Source: an uncultured Bacteroidota bacterium (lineage in GTDB: Bacteria; Bacteroidota; Bacteroidia; Chitinophagales; Chitinophagaceae). Taken from it: a DNA stretch of 64,000 nt. The translations under genes and the position numbers were made by a program. Location: the NCBI GenBank assembly GCA_903882965.1, contig CAIRZD010000130.1, positions 1 through 64,000 on the forward strand. Reading direction: 5' to 3'. Position 1 is the stretch's first letter. Every line of letters begins with the position of its first letter. The notes below the pieces were generated by a model. It had not been told where the DNA came from. It made no database searches and was given only the letters and a program-made list of their open reading frames with translations. This document shows, piece after piece, positions 52,101 through 59,620 of the stretch.

Positions 52101-53361
52101 TAACCCAAGTGGTGTGGCGGCAGATTGTGCCGGTAATGTATACATAGCAGACGCATGGAATAACCGAGTGCGTAAAGTTGATGCATCAGGGATCATTACT
52201 ACTATTGCCGGTAATGGCGTTGCAGGATATGGTGGCGACGGCAGCCCGGGCGGCTCTGCGGAATTATGGATACCAACCGGTGTGACGCTTGATGCATGTG
52301 GTGACCTTTATATCTGCGACTGGCAAAATAATGTGGTAAGATTCTTGAGTACAGATGGTTATATTTCCACTTTTGCAGGTAATAATATTAGCGGCTATGA
52401 TGGTGATGGTGGTGCTGCAAATGCTGCCGAGCTATATCTGCCAAGCAGCCTTGCAATAGACGGACTTGGAAATGTATATATAGCTGATTATGGGAATTAT
52501 GTGATACGAGCTATAGGTAATGCGCTGCCTGCCGAAAGGAAATTTATAAATGGTACTACGCAGGATATGACGGTTTGTGAAAATGAAACAGCCATCCCGA
52601 TAAATAGCCTGATGGCGATACCTGATGCCGCGAGCGGTAATACAGAAACCTGGGTAGTAAGTATAAACCCGGCACATGGTACGCTTAGCGGATTTAATGC
52701 GACCGCTACATCAACGATAGGTATAACTACCCCAATGGGATTGATCTATACTCCTGAAGCCGGGTATGCGGGTATGGATGCATTTACCATTATGGTGAAG
52801 GATGGGACAACTGCGGCATCTACGACTGTGAATGTGAAAGTGGATTCTATGCCAAACCCGGGTATCATAATCGGAAGTTCAAATATTATTATTGGCAAGA
52901 ACATCGCCCTTGTTAATGCCAGCGGCGACAAAAACGGGGTATGGAGCAGCAGTGATAACTTGATAGCTACGGTAGATGCATCGGGTAATGTAACCGGAGT
53001 GGGTAGTGGGATTGCAACTATCTCATATACAGTGGCCAACAATTGCGGATCAAAGAGCGCTACAACAGGGATAGAGATAAACGATGTATCGGCGCACCAA
53101 GGGAATGTATTATTAGTGCCAAATCCGAATAACGGAACGTTTACTATCAGGGGCCCCATAGGGGCAACCGTAAATGAAGTGGTGACGCTTGAAGTAACGG
53201 ATATGCTTGGCCAGACTATTTATAAAGCCGAGGTTGTGGCAAAGAACGGCAGCATTAATGAGACTATATCGATGAGCAATACCCTGGCTAATGGCATGTA
53301 TATGGTGAATATGCACAGCGAAACAGTTAGCAAGGTGTTCCACTTTGTGATTGAGAGATAG
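43195..53361 (+). CDS. Giant secreted mosaic protein: five IPT/TIG + FG-GAP/VCBS modules, Big_2 domains, NHL propeller, cadherin-like segment, T9SS sorting domain
   Basis: 'ITSVSPxIxSPGTSVTITGTNFNTTAANDIVYFGATRATVNTASATSL' x5; many 'DIDGDGKPD' repeats; 'GNVYIADAWNNRVRKVDASGIITTIAGNG' NHL units; C-term 'LVPNPNNGTFTIRG...EVTDMLGQTIYKAE...VFHFVIER'. Alternative start at 43234. Confidence 0.94.
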   Translation: MKHFNYSRCNSATMKNSGSTRRDLIVSALFFCTLLLCGNAIAQPVIGSLSTNIGVPGSSINISGSNFNTNPVNNIVYFGATKATVNTASATSLGVTVPVGATYAPVTVNNTATHLMGYSDYSFLPRYNNSGYLPGAINFDSNVSFTDAGSNTPVQVVIADIDGDGTPDLVVMNNIGFSVYRNTSTSGSITSGSFATAVDFTVTGNVAQYGEPQLAVGDIDGDGKQDVCICNGSDTIYVMRNTSSIGTVNFTSPVFFLGNSYYWGTDYFASIAIIDIDGDGKADIVCGDGMGIAVFRNMGTAGTITSSSLATSIVFEGAGYSGIAIGDLDGDGKPDVVGTIGSTAGDNLTVYKNTSSPGVINFATSVGFATGNYPANVLISDIDGDGKPDLAFLNQGDGTLGLMRNTATTGTIDASSFAAQVVFAAGYSPWGLASGDFDGDGKPDIAVSSPYTLLATFGQTVQIFHNIASAGTIDTNSLNGNENVVAGNPIVSIAVGDIDGDSKADIVTVNQADNSISVLRNAPLYPSPTITSVSPDINSPGTSVTITGTNFNTTAANDIVYFGATRATVNTASATSLTVTVPIGATYAPVTVNNTATNLMGYSEHAFLPDYNNSAYVPGTVNFDPEVGFTDAANSNISQVVIADIDGDGKPDLIVAGATISIYRNISTSGSITAGSFAAPIDISVTGNNLFVATGDIDGDGKPDMVVSGLYSDSIYVFRNTSTSGSVNFAPYVAFTENTSYTPQGPINIAIGDIDGDGKADIITGTYGAQYFAVFRNTATAGTIDASSLATAVDFPAAITGSGGNSFVAIGDLDGDGKPDVVITNDYIDVWVMHNTSTAGSPSFAAGVDFTAGNGTTFIAISDIDGDGKADLAISNTNDGTVSILRNTATAGTINASSFAAQVVFAVGYDPYSIVWGDFDGDGKPDLAVSSGLYTATPLFTYVFRNTSTPGVINSSSLTGKMYAGAASTISSVVAGDIDGDGKTDIITANFSSNTISVLRNDPLLPVITSVNPTIAAAGATVTISGANFNTTSANDIVYFGATRASVTSASATSLSVTVPVGATYAPVSVTNTLNGLAAFSTNAFLPNYNNSAYLPGLVNFDPHVDFTDPGGVYPGKTVIADIDGDGKPDMITVGGFGISVYLNTSTSGTITSGSFGTAADFTVPGGWGSTLGAGDIDGDGKPDLVVAGNGNIVLFRNTSTTGSVSLASPVTIAADFMDNNPYAIAIADLNGDGKPDVIVSDAYYGNIAVYLNTATVGTIDVNSLTTGAGVESAGLDFPIPGGGGYLHGLAVGDLDGDGIPDVAVADINNNVVWVFRNTFLSGAVGFAAPVSFATGNGVNDVLIADIDGDGKPDLAAVNLSDNSISLLRNTSTVGAPSFASQVVFATGNQPYTIASGDFDGDGKPDLAVENYSDNTISVFRNTATAGNINTGSLATSSVFATGNGPQYIAAGDMDGDGKTDIVVANTNDGSISVLRNYPLYPHPTITSVSPLIDSPGTSVTITGTNFNTTATNDIVYFGATRATVNTASATSLTVTVPIGATYAPVMVDNTLHGLMALSPKAFLPNYDNNAYAQGVINFDPKVTFTDPGGVGGGQMLIADIDGDGKPDMITSTGASISVYRNISASGSITSGSFATAVDFVVPSAIGGALTFGYGAIAAGDIDGDGKPDLVFAGNDASNNFYIFAFRNTSTSGSISFASPGVIPYISSDEEPTSIAIADIDGDGKADVVTANFYGNVSVFLNSATVGIINSSSFAAPIDFGNWGTASGQKLAVGDLDGDGKPDLAYTDYFNNVSVQLNTSTIGVAGFAAPVSFAAGNAPYGIVIADIDGDGKPDLAVTNVTDNTISLFRNTATVGSIDGSSFASQVVFTTGMGPFDVASGDFDGDGKPDLAVVNINGYDNSVSIFRNTATTGSINTGSLAAGVTFATGSAPAYMAVGDIDGDRKADVVIANIGDGNISVLRNDPFYASPTITSVSPLIDSPGTSVTITGTNFNTVAASDIVYFGATRATVNAASATSLSVTVPVGATYAPVTVDNMLHGLMAFSPKAFLPDYNNSAYLPGIVNFDPQVVFTDLSSYNASQVVIADIDGDGKPDMVVAGSTSISIYLNTSTSGSITSGSFASPVDFAIPSAGGSNYFSIIGIGDIDGDGKPDLVVAGARGYSFDGSGVQSDSISVFRNTSTGGSVSFGSPVSFAQGPNDFPTAITVMDIDGDGKADVITTNNDGNVVVFRNTAAIGSITIYSLNLPVDLSTAGGALAGLAVGDLDGDGKPDIAADDNNNNVVWVLRNTSILGSIGFATPVSFPTGIEPYGIVIGDIDGDGKPDLAIANSNDNTISLLRNTSVVGTIDGSSFAGQVVFVAGINPWSIASGDFDGDGKPDLAVINLVSSTVSVFRNTATAGNINSSSLAAKVDYATGSEGQGVAAGDIDGDGKADIITANTSAGTVSVLRNDPLMATSITITGNTPLCVSSTITLNGTPAGGTWSSGNAAVATVGGSTGVVTSVSAGTSLISYTTSGGATTTIVTVNAIPTAAPASNGPICSGGNVMIVANATGATNFSWSGPNLSSTTIANPIATPTATATYSLTVSNAGCSLSTTTLVIVNPAPTAAPTNNSPICSGGTVMLAAHPSGGVTNYSWSGPNLSSGSVQNPTATPTVTVATYSLTVSSSLASGCSPSTVYTTTVVVNPLPSAGSISGPSSVSTRHSITLTDAVAGGIWTSSNAGVAAVNSAGIVTGVAAGSAVITYAVTNSCGTAYATTTITVTTGVISCTTASNISTFAGDHVNGYNGDGGMATAAETGSSYGVAADGVGNVYITDYFNNVVRKVDPSGVISTIAGTGAAGYNGDGIAATSAQLNGPMGITLDGAGNIYIADKYNERIRMINTAGVITTIAGNGFHGGWAGHGYGSGGPADSASLDYPVSVAVDCSGNMYIADQGSETVRRINASGIINFFAGTGAGGYNGDGIAAATAQLNNPSGVAADCAGNVYIADAWNNRVRKVDASGIITTIAGNGVAGYGGDGSPGGSAELWIPTGVTLDACGDLYICDWQNNVVRFLSTDGYISTFAGNNISGYDGDGGAANAAELYLPSSLAIDGLGNVYIADYGNYVIRAIGNALPAERKFINGTTQDMTVCENETAIPINSLMAIPDAASGNTETWVVSINPAHGTLSGFNATATSTIGITTPMGLIYTPEAGYAGMDAFTIMVKDGTTAASTTVNVKVDSMPNPGIIIGSSNIIIGKNIALVNASGDKNGVWSSSDNLIATVDASGNVTGVGSGIATISYTVANNCGSKSATTGIEINDVSAHQGNVLLVPNPNNGTFTIRGPIGATVNEVVTLEVTDMLGQTIYKAEVVAKNGSINETISMSNTLANGMYMVNMHSETVSKVFHFVIER

Positions 53362-53377
53362 ATTAAAAATTAATAAC

Positions 53378-53419
53378 TGCCCGCTTATCTGATCGTGAAA
53401 GATCAGACGAGCGGGTAGT
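53378..53419 (+). terminator. Rho-independent terminator
   Basis: CTGCCCGCTtatCTGATCgtgaaaGATCAGacgaGCGGGTAG followed by TTTTTTT. Confidence 0.85.
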
Positions 53420-53470
53420 TTTTTTATTGTTGAACCAGCGAGGAAACTATATTATCTTGCAGGTTTGACC

Positions 53471-54859
53471 ATGAGGTATTTTATTTCAATACTTTTTTTG
53501 TTGTTGGTTTATTCCGGGGCTTATGGCCAGGATAGCGGCAGCAATATTGATACCTCACAAAGCAGGATAAGTAAAATAATCATTACGGGCAATGCGGTGA
53601 CGCGGGGGGCTGTGATACTGAGAGAGATAAGTATACATGAGGGGGACGTGATAGCGGGGGATTCGATAGCTTTCATCACGGAGCAGAACAGGTTGCGGCT
53701 TTTTAACCTGCAATTATTTAATGAGGTGGACCAGCATACGGAACGGATTGGAGATGAGATCACCTGGTATATACATGTAAAGGAGCGCTGGCCCGTGATA
53801 CCAACGCTTATAGTACAGTTTGCCGACCGTAATTTTAATACATGGTGGGTAACAGAAAATCATGATGTGCGCAGAATATCGGCGGGGCTGACACTTACGG
53901 ATAAAAACTTCAGGGGTAATCTTGAAACGCTTGCGGTGACTGCAGAGGATGGGTATACACAGAAACTAGGCATTGGTTATATGCGGCCATATGTTAATAA
54001 TGGCCAGACCAGGGGATTGGGTTTTAACCTGAGCTATGCACAGAGCAGGCAAACGTATTATGCAACTGACTCTGATAAACTGGTATATGCGGGTACTTAT
54101 GGAGGGCCGGTGATGTTGCGGCAATTTGAAGGCGGGCTGAGCTATGTATATCGCCCTGCATATGCATCGAAGCATATATTCCAGGTGAGTTATAAGAATT
54201 ATTGGGTGAGTGATACGATACTGAAACTTAATGCGGATTATTTTGCGAATGGCAAAAAGGAAGCAAAGTTTGTGGAGTTTTATTATCGTTACGAATATAA
54301 TGGAGTGGACAACTGGAACTACTCACTCAAAGGGCTAAAGTTAGTGATGCAAGGCGTGGTGCGGAGTGGACTGGAGGGGTTGAATTTCCAGAGCTATGCA
54401 AATGTGGAGGCCGGGATATTCAGGAATCCTTTTCGCGGGTGGTATGTGTCTGCGATCTTTCGCGGGCGGTTGATATACCCGGAAGATCAGCCATACTATT
54501 TCAGAGGAGGGCTTGGGACGCAGACGGATTATGTAAGGGGCTATGAGTATTATGTGACCGATGGCTATAATTATGGCGTGTTAAGACTGGACCTGAAGCG
54601 GGAAATTTTTAACAAGACCTATTCTTTACCAGTGAAATATTTTACGGCGCTACCGCTGCGTATTTATCCTAAGATATTTGCTGATGCAGGTTATATTGAT
54701 AACCCAATGCCGGGAAACAGCTTTTTGAGTAACCGGCTGGAATATAGTATAGGCGCAGGGATTGATGTGGTAACGTTTTATGATATGAAGATCAGGTTTG
54801 AGTTTGCTTATAATCGTTTGGGACAAAATGGGTTATATTTACATTTTAATAGTGAATAG
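53471..54859 (+). CDS. POTRA/Omp85 (BamA-TamA-like) outer-membrane protein
   Basis: Signal peptide MRYFISILFLLLVYSGAYGQ; POTRA-like 'ISKIIITGNAVTRGAVILREISIHEGDVI...LFNLQLFNEVDQHTE'; beta-strand-rich C-terminus. Confidence 0.8.
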   Translation: MRYFISILFLLLVYSGAYGQDSGSNIDTSQSRISKIIITGNAVTRGAVILREISIHEGDVIAGDSIAFITEQNRLRLFNLQLFNEVDQHTERIGDEITWYIHVKERWPVIPTLIVQFADRNFNTWWVTENHDVRRISAGLTLTDKNFRGNLETLAVTAEDGYTQKLGIGYMRPYVNNGQTRGLGFNLSYAQSRQTYYATDSDKLVYAGTYGGPVMLRQFEGGLSYVYRPAYASKHIFQVSYKNYWVSDTILKLNADYFANGKKEAKFVEFYYRYEYNGVDNWNYSLKGLKLVMQGVVRSGLEGLNFQSYANVEAGIFRNPFRGWYVSAIFRGRLIYPEDQPYYFRGGLGTQTDYVRGYEYYVTDGYNYGVLRLDLKREIFNKTYSLPVKYFTALPLRIYPKIFADAGYIDNPMPGNSFLSNRLEYSIGAGIDVVTFYDMKIRFEFAYNRLGQNGLYLHFNSE

Positions 54860-54866
54860 GTAGAGG

Positions 54867-54980
54867 GTCTAAAGCCTAAAGTAGATAGTCTAAAGTTTAA
54901 AATCAAGACATTCGCTTTATTTTTTGATCTGTGTTATAACGGCTTTCTACTTTAGACTATGTACTTTAGACTTAGAACTC
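54867..54980. repeat. Intergenic TCTAAAG/CTTTAGA inverted-repeat tract
   Basis: gtctaaagcctaaagtagatagtctaaagtttaaa ... tttctactttagactatgtactttagactta, immediately upstream of nadK. Confidence 0.6.
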
Positions 54981-54984
54981 TTTT

Positions 54985-55863
54985 ATGTTAGTAGCGTTAT
55001 ATAACAGAACATTTGGAGAGCAGGATGTACCCCTGTTGCTCAATATATTGAAAATGCTGGAGCAGCATAAGTTGCAACTGGTATTTTACAAAGGATTTTA
55101 TGAGCGGTTGCAGCCACATGTTTCATTTGAAGTTGCGCCACGTTTATTTACGAGTAAGAAAGACCTGCCGCCGCATACAGATATGCTGTTTAGCCTTGGG
55201 GGAGATGGGACTATGCTTGATGCTGTGTGCTTTGTGGGCAATTCCAATATTCCTTTAATTGGTGTGAACCTGGGCAGGTTAGGTTTCCTGGCGGCTATAC
55301 CGGAAGAAGAAGTAGGAGAAGCTATCTTGTCGCTGGTGAGGGGGTCATATACTTTGGAGAAAAGAACATTACTGCATCTTGATTCGAGTGTGCCTTTATT
55401 TAACGGAGCTCCGTTTGCGCTGAATGAGTTTACGATACACCGGCAGGATACATCGTCGATGATAAAGATACATACTTACCTTAACGGCGAGTTTCTGAAC
55501 ACTTACTGGGCAGACGGGTTGATCGTGGCTACACCAACGGGTTCGACGGGTTATTCATTAAGTTGCGGCGGCCCTGTAGTTTTTCCGCAAACATCAAGTT
55601 TTGTAATAACACCGGTGGCACCGCACAATCTGAATACGAGGCCGATCGTGGTGCCGGATGATAATGTGATATCGTTTGAAATAGAGGGACGTACCGAACA
55701 GTTTTTATGCACACTCGACGCACGCACTGAAACGATAAAAAGTAATGTGCAGCTGGCGGTGAAGCGGGAAAGCTTTATGGTATCACTTGTGCGGCCGGAT
55801 GAGCATAATTTTTTGAACACGATCCGGCAGAAATTGTATTGGGGGATCGATAAGCGAAACTAA
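54985..55863 (+). CDS. nadK: NAD kinase
   Basis: 'LFSLGGDGTMLDAVCFVGNSNIPLIGVNLGRLGFLAAI', 'GLIVATPTGSTGYSLSCGGPVVFPQTSSFVITPVAPHNLNTRPIVVPDD'. Confidence 0.96.
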   Translation: MLVALYNRTFGEQDVPLLLNILKMLEQHKLQLVFYKGFYERLQPHVSFEVAPRLFTSKKDLPPHTDMLFSLGGDGTMLDAVCFVGNSNIPLIGVNLGRLGFLAAIPEEEVGEAILSLVRGSYTLEKRTLLHLDSSVPLFNGAPFALNEFTIHRQDTSSMIKIHTYLNGEFLNTYWADGLIVATPTGSTGYSLSCGGPVVFPQTSSFVITPVAPHNLNTRPIVVPDDNVISFEIEGRTEQFLCTLDARTETIKSNVQLAVKRESFMVSLVRPDEHNFLNTIRQKLYWGIDKRN

Positions 55864-56201
55864 TATCGGGTAGAGAGTTAAAAGTAAACCCCCAAAAGAC
55901 TTTTGACAAGTATTATCCTTGATTTGAGACGATGGCAGGGCTTTTTCGGATAAAGTAGGGATTATTTTATATTTGCCTAACATATAAAAGTAGTTTGTTT
56001 GAATGTGTATCCTTTTTAATAAAAAAAGGGTACGAATTTTGTTATTCAGCAAAGTATTCTTATTTTTCCGATGAATAAATATTGTTTTTCATAAACCGGG
56101 CAGCGCAATTTTATTGATTGTGCCAACGGGTTGTATTAACTGGAAAAATATTTTTCGCAATTTATTGAAGAATTGTTCACCCTTTTTATTATAAGAATGC
56201 G

Positions 56202-57962
56202 ATGAAGAAATTTTATTTTTTATCCCTATTGTGCTGCTTGAGTTTTGTAACATTTGCACAAAGTACAGTAACGATATATGCTACCGGCCTTACAGGGTCA
56301 TACACAACCGGAACTGCAAGTAGTTTTGGGACACGGACAGACGGTAACATTGTAACATCTGGAACTACCTTCAGAGGGTATGCTGTTTTTGACCTCAGCT
56401 CTATTCCTGTGGGAGCAACGATAACGGGTGTTGTTATTGGCTTCAATGTAAGCGGTTATGGTGGTGGTGGTGCGCCATCGGGTTGGAATACTTATGGCTA
56501 TGCAAGCGATCTTTCTACGGTGACCACTGCGGCTACGCTTTTTGCAGATATGGTAGCAGGGACTTCACTTACCACAGCTACTTACGGAACGGCTACCGGT
56601 AACCAGACACTTGCGTCGACAGGGGCATCAACTACTTTTATACAGACCAACTCAGGCAGTAAAGTTTCTATTTGCTGGACCGGCGGGGGAAGTAAAAATT
56701 ATACTATAACCGGGGAAACAGGCACAGCTACAACAACCGGTACCAATGCCCCTTATTTGCAAATCAGTTATACCTGCGCCGGGGTAAGCGGAGTAAGCGC
56801 GTCGGCAACACCAAACCCGATATGTGTTGGTTCGTTATTATCGCTAACCGGTGTTGCGACGGGTGCAACAAGTTATTCATGGTCGGGCCCGGGCCCATAT
56901 ACATCTGCAACACAGAGTCCAACATTTGCTACTACTGCTTCTTCGGGAGGGGTATACACTTTTACTGCGTATAACTCGACCGGTTGCGGTACGCAGGCTA
57001 CGACAGCGGCAGTGACATTAAATGCAACGCCAGTAGCTACGGTTACGACAACCTCTTCTGTGGTGTTTTGTGCGGGACAAAATGTAGTACTTACCGGCAC
57101 CACAGGAGCCGGGTATACTTACCAATGGGATCAATCAGGTGGAATAATCGGGGGGGCAACAAACCAGACATATACGGCATCAAATAGCGGTGGTTATACC
57201 GTTGATATAACAGATCCTTCAACCGGTTGTTCAAGCACATCTACTCCAGTTGTTGTGAATGCTATCCCTGATGCACCACCGCTAACACCTGCGGGTAGTG
57301 CAGGGCTATGTACCGGAAGTGATTTGACGCTGGCAATAAATTTGAGCGGAGTAACTACCGGTATGACTTATCAATGGGCCAGAGGCGGTATACCGATTGC
57401 AGGGGCTAACAGCAGTAATTATACAACAGCTACCGGAGGGAATTATTATTGTATACTTACGCTTCCAACTTGTGTCGATACTACACAAACGACTATAGTA
57501 AATGTCTTATCGTTGCCTACACCAACAGTTAGTTTTAACGGGGCGATATTATCAACATCTTCTGTGTATTCAGGTTACCAGTGGTTTTTGAATTTAGTAG
57601 CAATACCCGGTGCTACTACTTCTACTTATTTCCCCACATCAATAGGCAGTTATCGTGTGAGGGTAACGGATACAAATGGATGTACTAACTACTCGGCTCC
57701 GGACGGGGTAAATTTTTTAGGTGTGGCACAGATAAATGCTGCGGCCATAAAAATATATCCTAACCCGGCTACCCAAATGGTGCATATAACATCTGCTGAA
57801 CCAGTAAGTGCAGTAATATCAAGTGTTGAAGGGAAACAATTGATCAACAGGTCAGCAGCTATTGATATTGATGTGAATGAATTGCCGAGCGGATTATATA
57901 TCATTATGCTATACAATGAAGCAGGTGACCGTGTGTATATTGATAAATTAATTAAAGAATAA
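56202..57962 (+). CDS. Secreted Ig-like protein with T9SS sorting domain (586 aa)
   Basis: Signal peptide 'MKKFYFLSLLCCLSFVTFAQ'; 'YSWSGPGPYTSATQSPTFATTASSGGVYTFTAYNSTGC'; C-term 'IKIYPNPATQMVHITSAEPVSAVISSVEGKQLI...LPSGLYIIMLYNEAGDRVYIDKLIKE'. Confidence 0.9.
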   Translation: MKKFYFLSLLCCLSFVTFAQSTVTIYATGLTGSYTTGTASSFGTRTDGNIVTSGTTFRGYAVFDLSSIPVGATITGVVIGFNVSGYGGGGAPSGWNTYGYASDLSTVTTAATLFADMVAGTSLTTATYGTATGNQTLASTGASTTFIQTNSGSKVSICWTGGGSKNYTITGETGTATTTGTNAPYLQISYTCAGVSGVSASATPNPICVGSLLSLTGVATGATSYSWSGPGPYTSATQSPTFATTASSGGVYTFTAYNSTGCGTQATTAAVTLNATPVATVTTTSSVVFCAGQNVVLTGTTGAGYTYQWDQSGGIIGGATNQTYTASNSGGYTVDITDPSTGCSSTSTPVVVNAIPDAPPLTPAGSAGLCTGSDLTLAINLSGVTTGMTYQWARGGIPIAGANSSNYTTATGGNYYCILTLPTCVDTTQTTIVNVLSLPTPTVSFNGAILSTSSVYSGYQWFLNLVAIPGATTSTYFPTSIGSYRVRVTDTNGCTNYSAPDGVNFLGVAQINAAAIKIYPNPATQMVHITSAEPVSAVISSVEGKQLINRSAAIDIDVNELPSGLYIIMLYNEAGDRVYIDKLIKE

Positions 57963-57967
57963 ATGGC

Positions 57968-58004
57968 CTTCAATAAGCAACTACAATGTAGTTGCCTATT
58001 GAAG
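57968..58004 (+). terminator. Hairpin downstream of the 586-aa gene
   Basis: CTTCAATA-a-GCAACTAC-aat-GTAGTTGC-c-TATTGAAG. Confidence 0.65.
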
Positions 58005-58215
58005 ATAAAAATTACTTCTGCCGCCATTTTTCAGTCATGGTTTGGGCTGTATCATTCATTAATTGCCACACTTTTTTTACATAGCGAGGGTATTATTCAA
58101 ATCCGCTAATAATAGTAACTGAGTCATTTTCATAATGCTTGTTATTGGATATAAAGGTTTGCTAAACCTTTATACATCCTAATGTAATTAGTATGCTTTT
58201 TATTATTTTTGAATT

Positions 58216-59418
58216 ATGCTAAAGCGTTTATTGATCATTTTGCTTGCGATTGGGGGCTATATGTCTGTTTGTGCGCAGGTTAGTGATACAACAGCAGTAC
58301 AAAATAAAAGCCATTTACGTATAAGCTTACTTACCTGTAGCCTCGGAGAAGAGGTATGGGAAACATTCGGGCATAGCTGCATCCGAATTATAGACAGTAC
58401 TAAAAGCGGACGGGAAAGAGATGTAGTATATAATTATGGATTTTTAGAATCTTCTGAAGATAATACTGTGATGCATCAATTCCTGACCAGCCGTGTACTG
58501 GTTTTTTTGGCGACTAATACCTACGCTGAATTTAATTATCAGTATGGGAATGAGGGAAGAGAAGTAGATGAGCAAGTTTTTTTATTGGATGACACGGAAA
58601 AGCAGGCTATAGTTTCTTTTTTGAAAAATAATGCTCGCAAAGAAAACAGGTATTATGAATATGATGCCGGTTATGACAATTGTTCTACCCGTATCCTGGG
58701 CATATTTGTAAAAACATTTGGTAATCGTTTTGTGCCCGGGCAAGTGATACCAAAAGGTTCCCGCCTGACATACCGGGATCTGACAAGCCGGTATGGCCCA
58801 CAGAAAATACAAGGAAAATATTGGTTTGCACTTGGGATGAAAATTTTTTTCGGTATCAGTTCTGACCGGAAACCGAGTAACACAGAGGCTATGTACCTTT
58901 CTGAATTTTTAAGTGATGGTATGGCAGGGGCAACTCTTGATGGCAAAAAGCTATGCGATAATAAAGCAACTATATTAGAAAACAAGATAACCTGGCCCGA
59001 AACAACTGATGAACCTTTTATTGTTTTCTTAATTATCGCCATTATTACTATCGTAGGTTTTTTTGTAAAGAGATTGCGTATTTTGAGCAATGTAGTGAGT
59101 GTTTTGGTTTTATTTTCATCCGGCATATTAGGCTGTTACCTGCTGTATATCGGGGTTATGGATTGTGAGCCGGGATGGAAAAATAATTTCAATATTTTAT
59201 GGGCTTTACCCACTAATCTTATTATTCCTTTTTTGGGGCCCAGAGTCAAGGCAAAGTATGCTATCGTAGGTATGTCTTTTATAGGTGTATCGCTTATACT
59301 GGATGTATTTAGAGTGCAGGAACTTCCTTTGCTTGAAATAGCACCATTGCTGCTGACATTGCTATTTATCTTTGGTCAAATGTATCAAAAAAGTACCTTG
59401 AAAATCAAATCTTCCTAA
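58216..59418 (+). CDS. DUF4105 / Lnb-type N-terminal domain membrane protein
   Basis: 'RISLLTCSLGEEVWETFGHSCIRIIDS...VVYNYGFLES', 'YYEYDAGYDNCSTRILGIF'; multiple C-terminal TM segments. Confidence 0.82.
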   Translation: MLKRLLIILLAIGGYMSVCAQVSDTTAVQNKSHLRISLLTCSLGEEVWETFGHSCIRIIDSTKSGRERDVVYNYGFLESSEDNTVMHQFLTSRVLVFLATNTYAEFNYQYGNEGREVDEQVFLLDDTEKQAIVSFLKNNARKENRYYEYDAGYDNCSTRILGIFVKTFGNRFVPGQVIPKGSRLTYRDLTSRYGPQKIQGKYWFALGMKIFFGISSDRKPSNTEAMYLSEFLSDGMAGATLDGKKLCDNKATILENKITWPETTDEPFIVFLIIAIITIVGFFVKRLRILSNVVSVLVLFSSGILGCYLLYIGVMDCEPGWKNNFNILWALPTNLIIPFLGPRVKAKYAIVGMSFIGVSLILDVFRVQELPLLEIAPLLLTLLFIFGQMYQKSTLKIKSS

Positions 59419-59620
59419 TAATTACAAAACAGTTCCAATGTCGGTGTATTTATAACTTTCAGTTAATCTTTTTATTATTCTGAAAACCGGTCAATTGCAA
59501 TACCTACAAGGGGTTAAAATATTTTGATAAATAAGTTGTGTATTTCCTCATTTTTTTATATCTTTAGCATTACTTGTAACAATATTTTTTATTAATATAA
59601 TTAATCCTAAAACGAGACAA

